In this document: piece by piece, positions 1 through 12,600 of the stretch
How positions within the stretch are numbered: position 1 is the stretch's first letter
Layout of the letters: the number at the start of each line of letters is the position of its first letter
Assembly (NCBI GenBank): GCA_916700875.1
Contig: CAKAKS010000001.1
Span: 11,409,741 to 11,473,740 of the forward strand
From: Sebastes aleutianus
Taxonomy: Eukaryota > Chordata > Actinopteri > Perciformes > Sebastidae
Length of the DNA: 64,000 nt
Reading direction: 5' to 3'
Notes under the pieces: generated by a model
The model's database searches: none
Told to the model about the DNA's origin: nothing
The model's input: the letters and a program-made list of their open reading frames with translations, nothing else
Program-made: the position numbers and the translations under genes

Positions 1-974
1 GAATATATATGAAATTTTTCCAATAATTGCACGGTTTTAAATGCCCTTTGTAATATTTAAAACCAACCAAAATTGACTTATCTTTCACCTTAGTTCTTGG
101 TCACCATTATGTGCACAAACCAGAGCCCGGTCACTAATTCCTCCTAAAATTAAGAAATTGTTAAAGGCCATACATCATTTTTCAGGCTGTGCTTAAGAAA
201 GCGGCTGCTTGGAGTAATTACAGGGAATCAAAGACTAAGTGGTGTAGGATCAAAGGAGGGCATTCTTCTGTAATCCTGGGGTGTTGCAAATCTTTTGTAA
301 TCTGGTCGCTGCGTTCCACCACTGTTTGACATCTATTTACTGTATAAAAAGGAACGGTGCCATCAATTATGGGCCTGCTAGTGCTGTTGTTTACTTTTGC
401 CAAGCCCTGAGTGCCGGGGCCCGCTTTGTGAAATATAGATCTCCCCTGTTTGTTCTCCACAGTCGAAGGTGTGCTCTCTTGCTTGCCCTTGGCTTTGGGT
501 TGGGGGTTGTGTGGCTGCTTCCTGGTCTGGGATGTAGGCTGAGAGATTAAGGGGGATAGAGTTTTGGCGGCTCTCAGGTTTTGTATGTTTGTTCAGTGTT
601 GAGATGTGGAAACTGACATGTTCCTGTCTATCAGCCGGCTCGAGTGGCTGCATGACTGGCTTTCACGATTTGCATGGGTGCAATGCATGTCAATGATTGG
701 GATGTTAGCATTTGTAACTGTCATCTGTAATTTTAGTAGAATTTGGATTTTTGCAAAATTCATTGAAATACTCAGATTTAGGCATGTAATCTCTAATTTC
801 TCTTTTTCTGCTCTTTAATTTGTGTTGCATGAATTAAAGAATCAAAGTCTTCCAGAGAAAAGCCAAAGCATCAGTTGTTTCAGCAAATGCTCAATAACAA
901 CATATGTTTATGTTCAGGTGACAAAGACTTCTCGTTCATCGGGAGCAAAGAAGGAAGTGGTTTATAGTGCCACA
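1..974. other. intergenic DNA; possible decayed repeat ORF on minus strand
   Basis: No gene recognised. Two overlapping minus-strand frames (378-653 and 218-460) share a similar stretch of translation in two frames around 378-460, as a frameshifted coding remnant might. The composition (Gln/Thr/Ser/Pro-rich) could fit a retroelement ORF, but no domain was recognised. It may equally be chance. Confidence 0.25.
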
Positions 975-1099
975 AAGTCCACTGAAGTTGGAGGTCGGGT
1001 GGTCCTGTGTCATAGTCCGATACAAAATATCGGACCATGTCACTGAAGACGTGGTTCACTTTGCATTTCCTACTGGTAGTAAATGTAGAAACCTCGAAA

Positions 1100-1185
1100 A
1101 AGTAGCCATTTTAACCCCAAACCGTGATCTTTCCATAACCATAACCAAGTGTTTTTAGTGCCTAAACCTAACTAAACCTTAACCA
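1100..1185 (-). repeat. family A dispersed repeat, fragment
   Basis: TTTTAACC, CCGTGATCTTTCC and GCCTAAACCTAACTAAA match the inverted core of the family seen in full at 14951-15422 and 32060-32520. Diverged, with no termini visible. A hairpin at 1015-1035 lies just to the left and may belong to the same element. Confidence 0.55.
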
Positions 1186-2182
1186 GAGTGGTGTCGGATG
1201 ATAAAACAATTACATTTTTGCAAAAGTCAAATGTCCAACTGGAATATATTCCAGTTTTGTCCCTTTTTTTCTAACAGTTTGACTATATAACTGAGATGCA
1301 CAATGCATCATGTGGTAAGCTAACCTGGTGATTATACTGTTCTTTCATCGAAGTCACAATCACCTTTTACCATCTTGTTGAAGTGTGTTTAAGCCCTGGG
1401 GGATTTGGATCTTTGTCATGTGTCATTCATTTTATCTGTTTCTACGAGCAGAAATTCCATACCAATGATCTTAAAAAGAACACATTGGCTTAACCATATA
1501 ATCACAACATCCTGCATTCAGATCTGTCCTCTGATCCTTGTTGCGTGTCATCTGTGTCTCTTTAAATGATCAAATAAAACTCGTTCCTTTATTTGATATA
1601 AAACTATGTTAGATACAGAGATCAAAAGATGGCAGATTTGAACCAAGCCTCTGACCTGGAGTCAGACTGAGTTTACCTATTGTCTGGTCCTATTCCTCCG
1701 CTGTAAGGCTTGGCCACAGCTGGTAATGGTGGAGGTTTGGCGAGGACAACCAGTCCAGTGCACACATTTCCCAGCCAATGGCAAATTTGTGAGTGAGAGG
1801 CCTTTAATTTTCTGATAGGTGGGTGGATCAAAGATATGATATGATTAAAGGAGAACTAAAGCACACTGGTCCATGTGGAATAAGTGGACAAGGGATTCTT
1901 TCAGGAACTTCCATTACTTGTTTTGTTGTATGTACTCACTCTCTTTGAGGACTGGGTCATATTGAAACAAGTGATTTTATAACCAAAGATGGTTTTTTTT
2001 GTCATTCATTGGGTTTATTATTTCTGTTTCTATATAAACTAAATCGTCCTCTGTTGTTAATAGAGCTAAAAAAAGAAAAAATCACAAGCTATTTGAGTCC
2101 TTTGTATGGACTTCTCATTGCAGAATCATTATTCATTGGTCTTATTACTTATTCAAGCCACCAACAACTATAAAAGTGCTAT
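1186..2182. other. intergenic DNA, nothing recognised
   Basis: AT-rich unique-looking sequence with short A/T runs. No splice-flanked coding segment, no RNA gene and no repeat with visible ends was found. Confidence 0.5.
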
Positions 2183-2610
2183 TCAAAGGAACATTTTGGG
2201 GGATCTATTGGCAGAAATTGGAAAATAATATTAATAAGTATGTTTTCTTTTGTGTATAATGAAAATAAGAATTGTTCACAGTCGTGTCTAAAGGTAACCC
2301 ACAAATTGCGAAATCTGATCTGACCGACGACCTTTGCTAACCTTAACTATTTGAGGTCAATTCCTAACCTTAACCATCTTGCAAGAGTTTCCCAACTCGT
2401 GGGTTACGTAGACATGACCCCTCTTCACGGAGCCGGCCGCCATATTTCTACAGAATGGACAAACCAAACACTGGCTCTAGATAGGCCATTCGCGTTTTCA
2501 CATTTTCGTGTTGGCCACTTACATACTTGGCACATTGGAGAAGTTTCAGTTGGTTGCAATCTGCAACCTCACCACTACATGATGCCAAATCCTACACACT
2601 GCACCTTTAA
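2183..2610 (-). repeat. family C repeat (TTAAAGG end), reverse copy with a nested insert
   Basis: The reverse complement matches the 8489-9034 copy at both ends. The right end, CTACACACTGCACCTTTAA, mirrors the TTAAAGG start. The left part matches the segment around ATTATACAC, GAAAACATA and AATATTATATTCC. The middle (2286-2413) is foreign to the family and has its own inverted ends. Recognised as a common teleost non-autonomous element; the class is not certain. Confidence 0.6.
2286..2413. mobile_element. 128-bp miniature inverted-repeat element nested in a family C copy
   Basis: The left end reads GTCTAAAGGTAACCCAC. The right end reads GTGGGTTACGTAGAC, whose reverse complement is GTCTACGTAACCCAC. 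These are inverted ends with one short gap. It sits between the two halves of a family C element. Target-site duplications are not clear. Confidence 0.5.
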
Positions 2611-4156
2611 TAACCACTGATTACTTCCTGTACTGTCAGTTTTGTTGTGCAAATCAAAAAATCTGGAAGAAATTAGACTTGCCACCACCTTACCTGTCCT
2701 GCCATACAATGCACAGTTATCAAATCAGAGAATATTGACACATCCACCATAACATCTGGTTCTGCTCCTCAGAAAGTGAGCAGGACATCTTGTGATCTCA
2801 CAAAATGCTCACTTAAATGATCCCCATGCTTGTAGAAAGAGTCTCCTCAGTTTCATTTTGATGACTTCACAGGTATAAGTCATAGTTCCCTGGTTTCATG
2901 CCTTGTGATTAAGCATCGTTTATCTCTGATTTCTAGCTTGGGGTAGGAGTTGTATTTCTAAATTACTGGTCTTTACAGACAACAGGAATGATGCATTAAC
3001 TCATCCTTTATCAAGTAAACTAAACTAAATCATGTTACATTCCTGTTTAATCAAAGATCCCTAATCAGCACTCCTGCTGCCAGAGCTTTGATAAGACAAG
3101 AGGAGCCAGAACCAAGTAAATCTCCTAGACTGGGCGCCGAATCATCCGTAGGTGGTCTAATCATCTCAGCTCCTCGCCCGGACTCATCCTCACTGGCATT
3201 TCTTCCCCCATGGTGACTTCACTTGAGTCTGTGACACACACACAAACACACACATCCCACATATGTGGTGGTGCTGACCCAAGAAGACAAATCAGAAAAG
3301 CCTCGGGGCTCGGCCTGCCCGACCAAAGGGATGAGGTCATCCGACAGAACTTAATTTTCCCTCAAATTGCACCTCTGATCAGCGCGGTGTTTCCTGCAAC
3401 AATTACACTGACCCCAAGTCCTCATTAGCAAATAGTGTGGAGGAGGAAAAAAAAAACAGGACAAAGACCACTTGGTTTGTGAACAGCAGGATGTTTAGTT
3501 CAGAGAGTATTTTTATATCCCTTGTCTTTATCTCGCATCATGTCTTGAGGCTTCTTCTCAACATCACTGTCTGATTAGTGAGTCTTGGGTTCTGCATCAT
3601 GTGCTGGAAGTCTGACGATGAGAGCGCTTACAGTAAAGTGGGGGTCACGGTGCCACGTCCCTCACAAGAAGCCAGTTGGAGCTTTTGATAAATGCATATA
3701 CTCGGAATCCATTTGCAGACATGAAAGTAAAGCTTTTTCAAGAAGTGCATTTAGGTTGTTAGCTATTTTGGGGTCTTTACTTCTAAGAGTCAAATCACCT
3801 ACAGCATATCTCTTTCTTTCTTTCGTAGTTTCTTTCCTTCAAAATGAATGACTTGTTGAAATGGTAACTTCATATTGCATTGAATCTACAACTCTGAATA
3901 CATGCTACAAAAGCATCCAATTAGGAGGCTCATATTTCTCCTTACCGCGGTGCACGCACGCTCACACACAAAGACAAACACAATCACACACAGGCGGACT
4001 CTTTTAAAAGACAGTATGCACCTGGAATCTTGGAGGTCAGATGCAGGACAACTACGGTATCGTGTGTTTATTATCTTTTAGCCGCGCTAGCAGCATGGCT
4101 TTATGAACGGCAGCAGGGTCCACCACTTTGTCCAGACTGAAATAACAACGGTTTGA
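2611..4156. other. intergenic DNA; possible conserved non-coding segment at about 3060-3440
   Basis: No exon found. 3060-3440 is more GC-balanced than its surroundings, lacks recognised repeats and holds TAAT/ATTA-type words. This is a weak hint of regulatory DNA only. CA-rich patches lie at 3234-3257 and 3950-3996. Confidence 0.35.
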
Positions 4157-4201
4157 TTGATTGCCGTAACATTTCGTACAGACAATCGTGGTGCCCAGAA
4201 G

Positions 4202-4420
4202 ATGAAACTTAAAAAAACTTTGGCAATCCTCTCATTTTTGGTTTTAGCATCATCAGCAGGTCATAGTTTTGACTTGTCCAGTGAAATATCTCAACTTGTA
4301 CCGGGTGGATTGGCCAGTTCTGCTTCAATATGTCTTAAAGACTTTGGTGATATCCTCCCTGAGGTTGACATTTGTGGTATTGGACAGATTGTCATGAAAT
4401 TTGGTGGTTTGGTTTGGTGA
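4202..4420 (+). CDS. possible small secreted protein, 72 residues, unknown function
   Basis: I do not recognise this protein. The frame starts ATG AAA CTT and encodes a typical signal-peptide profile: MKLKK, then a hydrophobic stretch TLAILSFLVLA, then small residues SSAGHS. A mature part of about 50 residues follows with two cysteines (SICLKDF and DICGIG), ending FGGLVW before TGA. An in-frame upstream start at 4157 exists but lacks the signal-peptide logic. AATAAA lies at 4494-4499, about 75 bases after the stop, a plausible polyA site. No intron or promoter could be established. It may be a genuine orphan microprotein gene, an exon of a larger gene, or chance. Confidence 0.35.
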   Translation: MKLKKTLAILSFLVLASSAGHSFDLSSEISQLVPGGLASSASICLKDFGDILPEVDICGIGQIVMKFGGLVW

Positions 4421-7400
4421 TCCCTTAAGTTTTATTCTAGCTTCATCGGCTAAAAGGTTCGATTTGACGCTTCCTTATGGAGGCATTAATTCAAATAAAA
4501 CAATATTTTCAGGCAGAGAAATCACTAAATAAAGTAAATTTTGAGTCTCTAACTACTTTTCATAAATCACAGACACAATATTCGTCATTGTCTTCATAAA
4601 ATAATGAAGATCACTCTGTTTTTGCTATGCTCAAACTAAATTAATGAGCAAGTGTCACTGCGACATCTTGTTTGCAGAAATATGATTTTAAAGCTGACTA
4701 CGAGGTGATTTGCTAAGATGGACAGTTTGGCGATGTAGGAACTTGATTCATCCCCAAAACACGGGGGCCCTCCAAGCGAGAGCTGGGAATGGTTATAATT
4801 CATCCGTACTGCTCCAGGCCAAACAGCTCCCACTTGAGTCAGTATGATCTACGAGTGTCCGTGAGCCCCAGACACATGTAAATGTACACCAAACTAATTG
4901 GTGCCGCAACAGTCAGGGGGTTTAAATCAGCAGTTGTATCACCTGTTGTTTCAAATGACGGGAAGAGGAGGGAGAGAAGAGAAACACCTTCTGAGATTAT
5001 TTTATGATTTGTTTCAATTCCTTAGTTTTATATCTATTTGATTGCCTGGTTTTATCTTTCATCTGTGTTTTTCCAGGTATTTCATCTACATTTGGAGATA
5101 CATTTTTAAATGAATCATCTCTTGAAATATGAGGTTTAAAAAAGGTTATTGTAGAGTAGATGGGAGGAAAAACTTATATACTCATGGCCCACAACAGAAA
5201 CACAATTGAAACAAACAAACAAATGTTTATATAGGTTTTATATATTCACACACAATGACAAAGACAAAAGCAGTTGATGGAAATGTTTGGCTGGTAATAA
5301 AGAAGCATATTTCCTTTAACAAACTCCAAACCTGTCATTTTTAGGAGCTGACACGTACAATCTCCTGTTGTGTGCTACATGTGTGAAAGTGAAACTCCGG
5401 ACAATCTTCGGACCCGATTCTCCGGGCATTGTCCAGAATTCATATGAGAAAACAGCTTAGGATAGTCGATAACAGGAAACTGTGGACATTGTGATTCATG
5501 GTTGGTGACCTAAGCCCAGGCCACCACAATGCAGAAAAGGTCTGTAATACACAAGCTCCATGACCACAGAAACGCAGAAGCCTTTCTGGGCAACTTTTAA
5601 TGGACTGAATGAGGTGCCGTATTTGAACATAGTTTCTCCTGATACATCAATGGTTCCAACGAACCATTTTAGCTGGGAAGCAGGTGAGGGATCACTACCT
5701 TGTCAGACTGGTTGAATGGGGCGTCTACAGCAGTAAACTCTGTCTGAAGAGGGGAAGTGTTTCAACCTGATAACTGTCTTCTTCTTGTTGATCTTCTCTT
5801 CTACTCTTCTTTCCTTCAGCTGGTTCCTTTTCTTCTTCACCACAACAAATTGACTCCATCTCTAACTCGTAATTGAGAATCATTCATTGCAGCAACCCAC
5901 CATCAAGCGCTGATAAAACAGTTTTGACATTCAAAATATTTTGTCCGTCTCATTACTGCCTCATTGTTCGTCTCTTACAGCGTCATTGTATCAAGACTAT
6001 CTTCTGACAGAAATTGACCCAACAACGTAGAAGCCTGTCAAACACAGTATGCTTTCATTTATCTTTACTGTGTAAACTTAACACCATACCTCGACTGTCA
6101 TATCAAAAATGGGTGGGGATAGATTAAATATTTGACCTTTGCTAAAGAAAATATTAACATATTTCTGTAGTGATCTTGCGCTGGCTGCCACGCTCATCAG
6201 AGGAAAATACAAACTCTCCGTGTTTGTTTGGATGACGTTGAATCTAATCCTCGCGGTGCTCTTTCATGTGCAAAGTTTGTAGAGACGGCTAATGCAGCCC
6301 ATACCTGAACTGTACCTGAATGACAAAACATGTTGGAGAAGCTGTCCACACAGAAAAGATCTATAGAGCATTATAAAAGGCAGACACAGAAATCGACACC
6401 CCCTTGGTCAGTTGAGCTGTTACATCAAGGGTTTGTAGTCTGCATGAGTGCTGTGCACTTCTGTTTAACTCAGTGGCTCATAGTTGATATGCAAAGGAAA
6501 CTCAACTTTACCTCCATTCTCCAACCAAGAACACTGAGTTGCAGATTGAAAAGATTTCTCTCAGTTAATCATCCAAAACTAAGAGCTAACTAGCCAGCAA
6601 GCTAAGCGATCACTGTGTGCTTCCATGCTGCGGGAATGCTAGTCGCCACCAGTACGATTAGTACACTTAGTAAATATGAGTTGACAGCAAGGATTAGAGT
6701 TCATTTTATGATGGGATCACACCAGCCGGGACACCAAATTGGGGCCCTTTCCCACTCCTTAACCCCCTACTTTGGCGCCTTTGCTGGGACCACATCCATC
6801 TTCAAACTCATTTGATCTCAACTACACACCTGTAACGTTTCGTGACTGCATCTTGCGTTGACAAAATCTGTCCACAGAAATACAGACAGACAAAAATATA
6901 AACACCTGGCAAAGTATTCAAAACTGCTTCGGTGGTAGTTCTCGCTACAGTAGGTGTCTCCAGGACCCCATTTTGCCATGATGACACATACACAGATTCA
7001 CAAGGTGAAAACAATACCAGCCATACTCTGCAGCTGTTAATAATGAAATAACCAACCGTCAACTCTGCAACTGCATTTGCAATCTGTTGACCTTTTAATG
7101 CCTATATGGTATTTTATGCATTTAAGCAGCTGGTTTGGCATGATGCGCATGCATTTTACTGGCGTGTTGCGTAATTCTTTAAGATCATATTTTGTTCAAG
7201 TTGTTCAAGTTTACAAAAATACATATTCGTAACATTACTGCCAACTATTTCCCAAATCATACCATTTGATTTCGCATTTTTCGTGTTTTCTTTTTTTGCT
7301 TTTCTGACATTTGAATTAATTTCAATACAGTATGGAAATAAATAATACGTTATGATACTGTACCGTGATAATGCAATGCAGTCTGTCGATGCATTACTGT

Positions 7401-8488
7401 GCAAAAGCAAGAGCAGTGACTAATTTTGCACACGGGCCATATGCAAATAAAATCTTCCCTTCAAATAAAACCTAAACCTAGCCTTTGCATTTTTTCAGCA
7501 AAGGCTAAAACATACAGCCCTAGCATGAACACATTTCCTTCATCTACTTTGTCCTCCCTCTTGTCTGTAAGTGAGGGTGATGGAGATCCTCAATGTTTTA
7601 TGAAGAGTGACCGGTTCGCAGTTTTTGTCCAGCCAAAAACAGACATTTCAAACTAAGTCCCTGCGAAAGTCAAGTCACACCCCAATATGCAGTCAGGATT
7701 TCATGCAGAAACACAACTACGAATGAGAATTATGATCTCACAGCTATTTCATGGCACTTACAATGGATTAAAAGATAGACAAAGTATTTATAGTTTATTA
7801 TGTCTGAGGCCCATGAACTCTTCTGCTACTCACTGTGTTTTTGTAAGCACTTCTCCTTGGTGAAACATACCTGGCTGCTACCAAACACATGCTGGCAAAT
7901 GTTTGACAACTCTCAGCAAGTCTTCTGTTCCTGCATTGCTTTTTGACAGTACAAATGGTCTCTGAGACGAACAATACAAATGTCCAAATGAGTTGTCATA
8001 GTCAAATGCATATGCCATGTTTCAATCAGTCATCTTGTCCAACGCGTAACTTTACTCCTACGTGGCAAGCTGACACCACTTTTGTGTTCTTTCAAATTGT
8101 TTTTATCCTTTTCTGTACAGCTGACACCTCAGTTGACTGGTACGCTGATCAGGTGCCTTCGCACATGCTCCTGCTTGCTCCCTGACACACGTTGAAGCCG
8201 ACTTGCCAGCAGAGACGGTGGTGCTGTCACTGCAGACACCTGATTAAAAAATGTTGCAAATAGTTTGCAAGCAGATATGTGCTGGCTCGTTGGCAGAGTC
8301 GCGGGGCTTTTGTGGTTCAACAAGAGGCAACTGAATCCAGTGAGTGTGGAGACGGAGGGAGAGGGAGAGGCTTCAGTGCAAACATAGACAAAGAAATGCA
8401 TTGCATGAGCAAATGTGTACGCAAATGCACATGCGTGTCTGAGACATCACGAGGATTCTTAAGAGGGGATTTTGTGAAAAGGAGGAAA
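4421..8488. other. intergenic DNA, no gene recognised
   Basis: Contains AATAAA at 4494-4499 (see the 4202-4420 frame) and short A-, T- and CAAA-type runs (for example near 5210). Several 60- to 90-codon frames are present on both strands, but none shows a domain, a splice context or a signal peptide with supporting signals. I see no complete repeat with ends here. Confidence 0.45.
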
Positions 8489-9034
8489 TTAAAGGGACAG
8501 TGTGTTTGGTGGCATCTAGTGGTGTGGTTGCAGATTGCAACCAAATGAGTACCCTTCCGCTCACTCCTCCCTTTCCAAGACTGCGGTAACGTGAGCCAAC
8601 GAGTGCAAAACCATGGTAACGCTGTTCGCCTCGCTCAGAGGCCATCCTTACTATAATAACACTACTTTAGGAGCAACGGAAGTCAGACAGTGGTTGACGG
8701 TACCACGGTTTGGTTCTCTGCAGCTCACGTTACCGCAGTTTCACAAGCATGTCGGGGAACTACGGTGAACTTCAGGTAACGTAAAAATGTGAAAGGCTCT
8801 CTCTAGAGCCAGTGTTTGGTTTGTCCGTTCTGGGCTACTAGAACATGGTGGTGCAACATGGCAGACTTCATGAAGAGGACCTGCTCCATATGTAGATATA
8901 GAGGGCTCATTCTATGCTAACGAAAACACGATTCTTAGTTTCAGGTGATTATACACTATGAAAACATAGTTATGAATATTATATTCCATTCCTACTAATA
9001 GATCCCCTGAAATGCTACATACATGCCCATTAAA
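8489..9034 (+). repeat. family C repeat, near full length
   Basis: Begins TTAAAGGGACAGTGTG and continues with GGTGGCATCTAGTGGTG and GGTTGCAGATTGCAACC. It ends with AATAGATCCCC, TGAAATGCTACAT and ATTAA. Shares both halves with the reverse copy at 2183-2610. TTAA-type ends occur on both sides. Known to me as a common fish element; non-autonomous, with no ORF of its own. Confidence 0.65.
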
Positions 9035-9085
9035 TATCTTTATTTTATAAAGAAGAATTCCACACTTTTCTTTATTCCTTTCAAA

Positions 9086-9620
9086 CAGTGTTGCCAGATC
9101 AGATTGATAGTTTCCAGCCCAATCACAACTTAAAACCCACCCAATTCAATGAAAAACAGGCCAAATCATAACCTTGCCAGAAACCTGTGTAAACCAAAAA
9201 AAGCAGCATGTGCAATATAAACACATCATAAGAATACAAAGCTTCACATCTGCATCAAATAACCAAAGATAAAATAGATAAATTGGCTATCGCAGCCCAC
9301 AAAGATGCAGTCAGACAACCAAATACACAAAGTCCCATGTAAATCTCAATGATGATGATGTCAAGGTCGTTATCCCTAACGACGATTGAATACAACTCAT
9401 GTCAATCAAATATTTCTCAGATTAAATGAGTGAGGAAGTTTACTGACTTTTATATCTGTGTTTTTGACCATAAAATGTCATCTTGTTTGGTAATCATAAC
9501 CCCGCCAAATGTTGACGAAAGGAGCCCAAATTTCATGTACCAGCCAACGCTACTTTTCCCAGCCCAACTTAATCAAAAGTATCCCAAATGGGTGGAAACC
9601 AGCCCAATCTGGCAACACGG
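9086..9620. mobile_element. non-autonomous hAT-like element, 535 bp, with 8-bp target duplication
   Basis: The left end is CAGTGTTGCCAGATC and the right end is ATCTGGCAACACGG, imperfect inverted repeats. The element is flanked by CTTTCAAA (9078-9085) and CTTTCAAC (9621-9628), which differ at one of 8 bases. An 8-bp duplication and CAG-type ends fit the hAT superfamily. The 123-codon frame inside (9430-9801, running past the element end) is not a transposase. Confidence 0.7.
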
Positions 9621-9628
9621 CTTTCAAC

Positions 9629-12600
9629 CACTTGCTCTACAGGATATGGGAAAAGTGCCAGTTACAGAACAGAACATGCACAAGAAAGATTTACTACTCT
9701 CAATGACAGAGGGGAGCAAACAATATTTAACTACAGGAACATTTCACACATTAATAATGTGTTATTACAACACAAAACTTTTAAAAGGCATACCTTTTTG
9801 ATGTGTGCAGCTATAAAAATGTATTCTCTTCAGTCCTTTCATTTAATACGAATGACTTGATTGATTAATTCATGTTATGAATTAGGTAGCCTATTTAATT
9901 GATTAATTTTGCAAGGTTTACTATTGTTTATTTCTTAGCAGCGTTCAGCTTTGTTTGTTATACAAATTAAACAACCGACCCAACAAAGTCATTGTAAGTT
10001 CTGTCTTGTAATTAAACGCTACAAGACAATGAAGAACTGTTTCCCAGCTCTGTTGTGACTACAGCCGCCCTGTTGTTCTCCCACTCAGATGGGAAAAATT
10101 CAGTTGTCTGTTTTGAGGGAATCACGCTCCTGCAACCTGGCAAAGCCAAACGAAGGGTAACGCTCTAACGTCTCCATCAGTGTTCCAGAGAACAAACGTT
10201 TGCAGGACGCTTGGGGAAGATGATATCCAATGCCACCCAAGGACTGTAACAAATGACTCAATATTTCTGAGCATCAAAGCCGCTGTGTGCAATGTGGCGT
10301 CTGACCTGCGAGGTCGCTGGACTCCATGACATCAGACCCAGTATCACGTCATGGTCAACCTCGGCCCCTGAGTGCTAATTAACACCAGACAGAGGGATCA
10401 TGGACAAAGCTCAGGGCATTACCATTCATCACTGAGCGGCTTAGTTTGTTTATTTGCAGATGTAGAAGGGAGAATAATAACAGATTGTGCAAATTAAGAG
10501 GAAAGGAAACCCATGGGAAACATAAATTAACAAATAAAAAGGTGGGTAAACTTAGTGTAGGAGGTTTCACCGTCTGCCACAGTCTCCTCAGCTGATTGCA
10601 CTGCAGCTCCTCTCTCATGTGACCCAGCGGTCCGTGAAGTGTCATCAACCTTTTATGAGATGGACGGGCTCGGAACAGAGGCCTAAAAGCTTGTACATGA
10701 AAGAGACAATGTTTGCTTTGCTGCCTTTAAATGGACTCGACACAGAGCCGTGGAGAGAGGAAGAAAGGAAGGAAGAGAAATGGAGAAAAACAGATGCAAC
10801 TGATTCGTGGAAGATCTTTCTCTAAACAGTGAGCAACAAGTCCTCCCTGTGCTTTTAAACATGAATTAATGTAGATTCCAGGCGTATTTTAAGTCTGTCT
10901 GTGACGCCTCGACTCACCGGCGAGGTGGAATTTCGTAGGGGTGCGAGAATCTAGCCGTAATGGGCATTCCAGCGCAGCAACATTACCACTGTTTCCCAAC
11001 AATCAATCATGGTCAGTGTGCTTCAGGGGGAGAAAGAGTGAAAAGAAGCTGCAGGAGTTTTGTGTGTGAACGTCTTACTGTAGGTTGTATTTTAAAAGAA
11101 AAAAAAAACAGTTTATCTAATGTAAAGTAAGCTGTCAATCATATCCATCTTTATAGACTTTTAAATTGCTCCCCAGTTGCCTAAAGTAAATGCTGTTTAA
11201 GGCCTGAGAGGCGTAGCAATGAAGGGTGAATACATATTTTCACACCAGATAACCAGTCTAAGACATACAGTACATCCTTATACTCTAAGAAGTTATCTTA
11301 AGGTGCATGCCACTTATAAATCAACTATAGGGGGAGCATAACACTGCCAAGGTTAAGAGTGTAACTCCTTCATGGGGCCACCCATATTAAAGAATGTATG
11401 AAACCATGGTGCTGCAGTGTGTTCTGGATTAAACTGCACGCTGCATTAAATTTAGAATTTACAAAACTGCCAATTAAAGCTTCACTAAAGATAATGCCAG
11501 TGACTACAGCTAATGAAGGTTTGCAGGAGGCTTTACGTCAAAGATGCTTCATTACAAAAGATGACGCATTACAAGCTGCACCAATGGTATGAAATTATAT
11601 ACATTTCCTGTCTGTCTCCTAAGTGGGTGCAGTATAAAGTATTTATATTTTATCTTGCTAACATAAGATATTTACACAGCTAACAAATCATTTTCATAAT
11701 GCTAAATATGGCTAACTAGGGCGTTCACAAATGTTGGTTGACGTTAGCTTAACAAAGTTAATTTTCCTCCTGATTTGTCTGTTTTAAAGGTTATATTTTA
11801 GTGTCCGAATGTTCAGAAGATATGTGGCTTGGGAAAAATGGGTCCAATATTTATTTTGGTGACTAATGGGCGAAAGAATCGGTCATAATCTGTGTTCACG
11901 TTCACTTCTCCCATTGGAGTTAATAGACTCAGGGCATGCTGCTATAGTCTCCTAAAGGGGCGGGACAATGGTGAAACCCGAATGACACTGATACCGCCGT
12001 CTCCTTTCTGATCCATCTCTGACTGTGTTAAAACTGCGGCTAAAACAACTCATAGTGACAGCTGTTGTGGCAGTAAATGCAGAAAGAGTAAGAAAAACAC
12101 TGAAGGTTATGATATTGTACAATAATTACAAAGCTTGTGATGAACTGTTATCATCCGTAAGTGGAACAAGCACCAGTTTGAAAAGCCCCATCACACTAAA
12201 ATATCTGCAAGCGGTTGATTGGGCTGATTGATCAATAATAGTGACTAAATGATTGTGTTAAGACTTCTGTTACCCCCGATGTGAATTTCATAAGACATTT
12301 AAACTGTGATGATTAAAAAGCTTTATTTTCACTCCATGAAAGGAAACCACACAGAAGCTGAATCATTCCAGTGTTTTGCATTGTAATGACCTATCTGCTC
12401 TCACTGACTCATCTCTGCGATATAGAGATGACTGTACTGTTTGTGTCATGCAGAAACCATCCCTAAACTGTGAGAACTGTTGTTACAGTTTCCATGGATA
12501 CTGATAAAGGACAATAAAAGGCGTATCTTTTACTTTATGCATAACTTACTTTGTTCCCATTTGATGGCCACCACCCATTTGATATGAACACACCCTCCTG

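Noticed and set aside
9430..9801. 123-codon frame as a possible transposase
   Set aside because: It crosses the right border and target duplication of the hAT-like element and shows no transposase motif.
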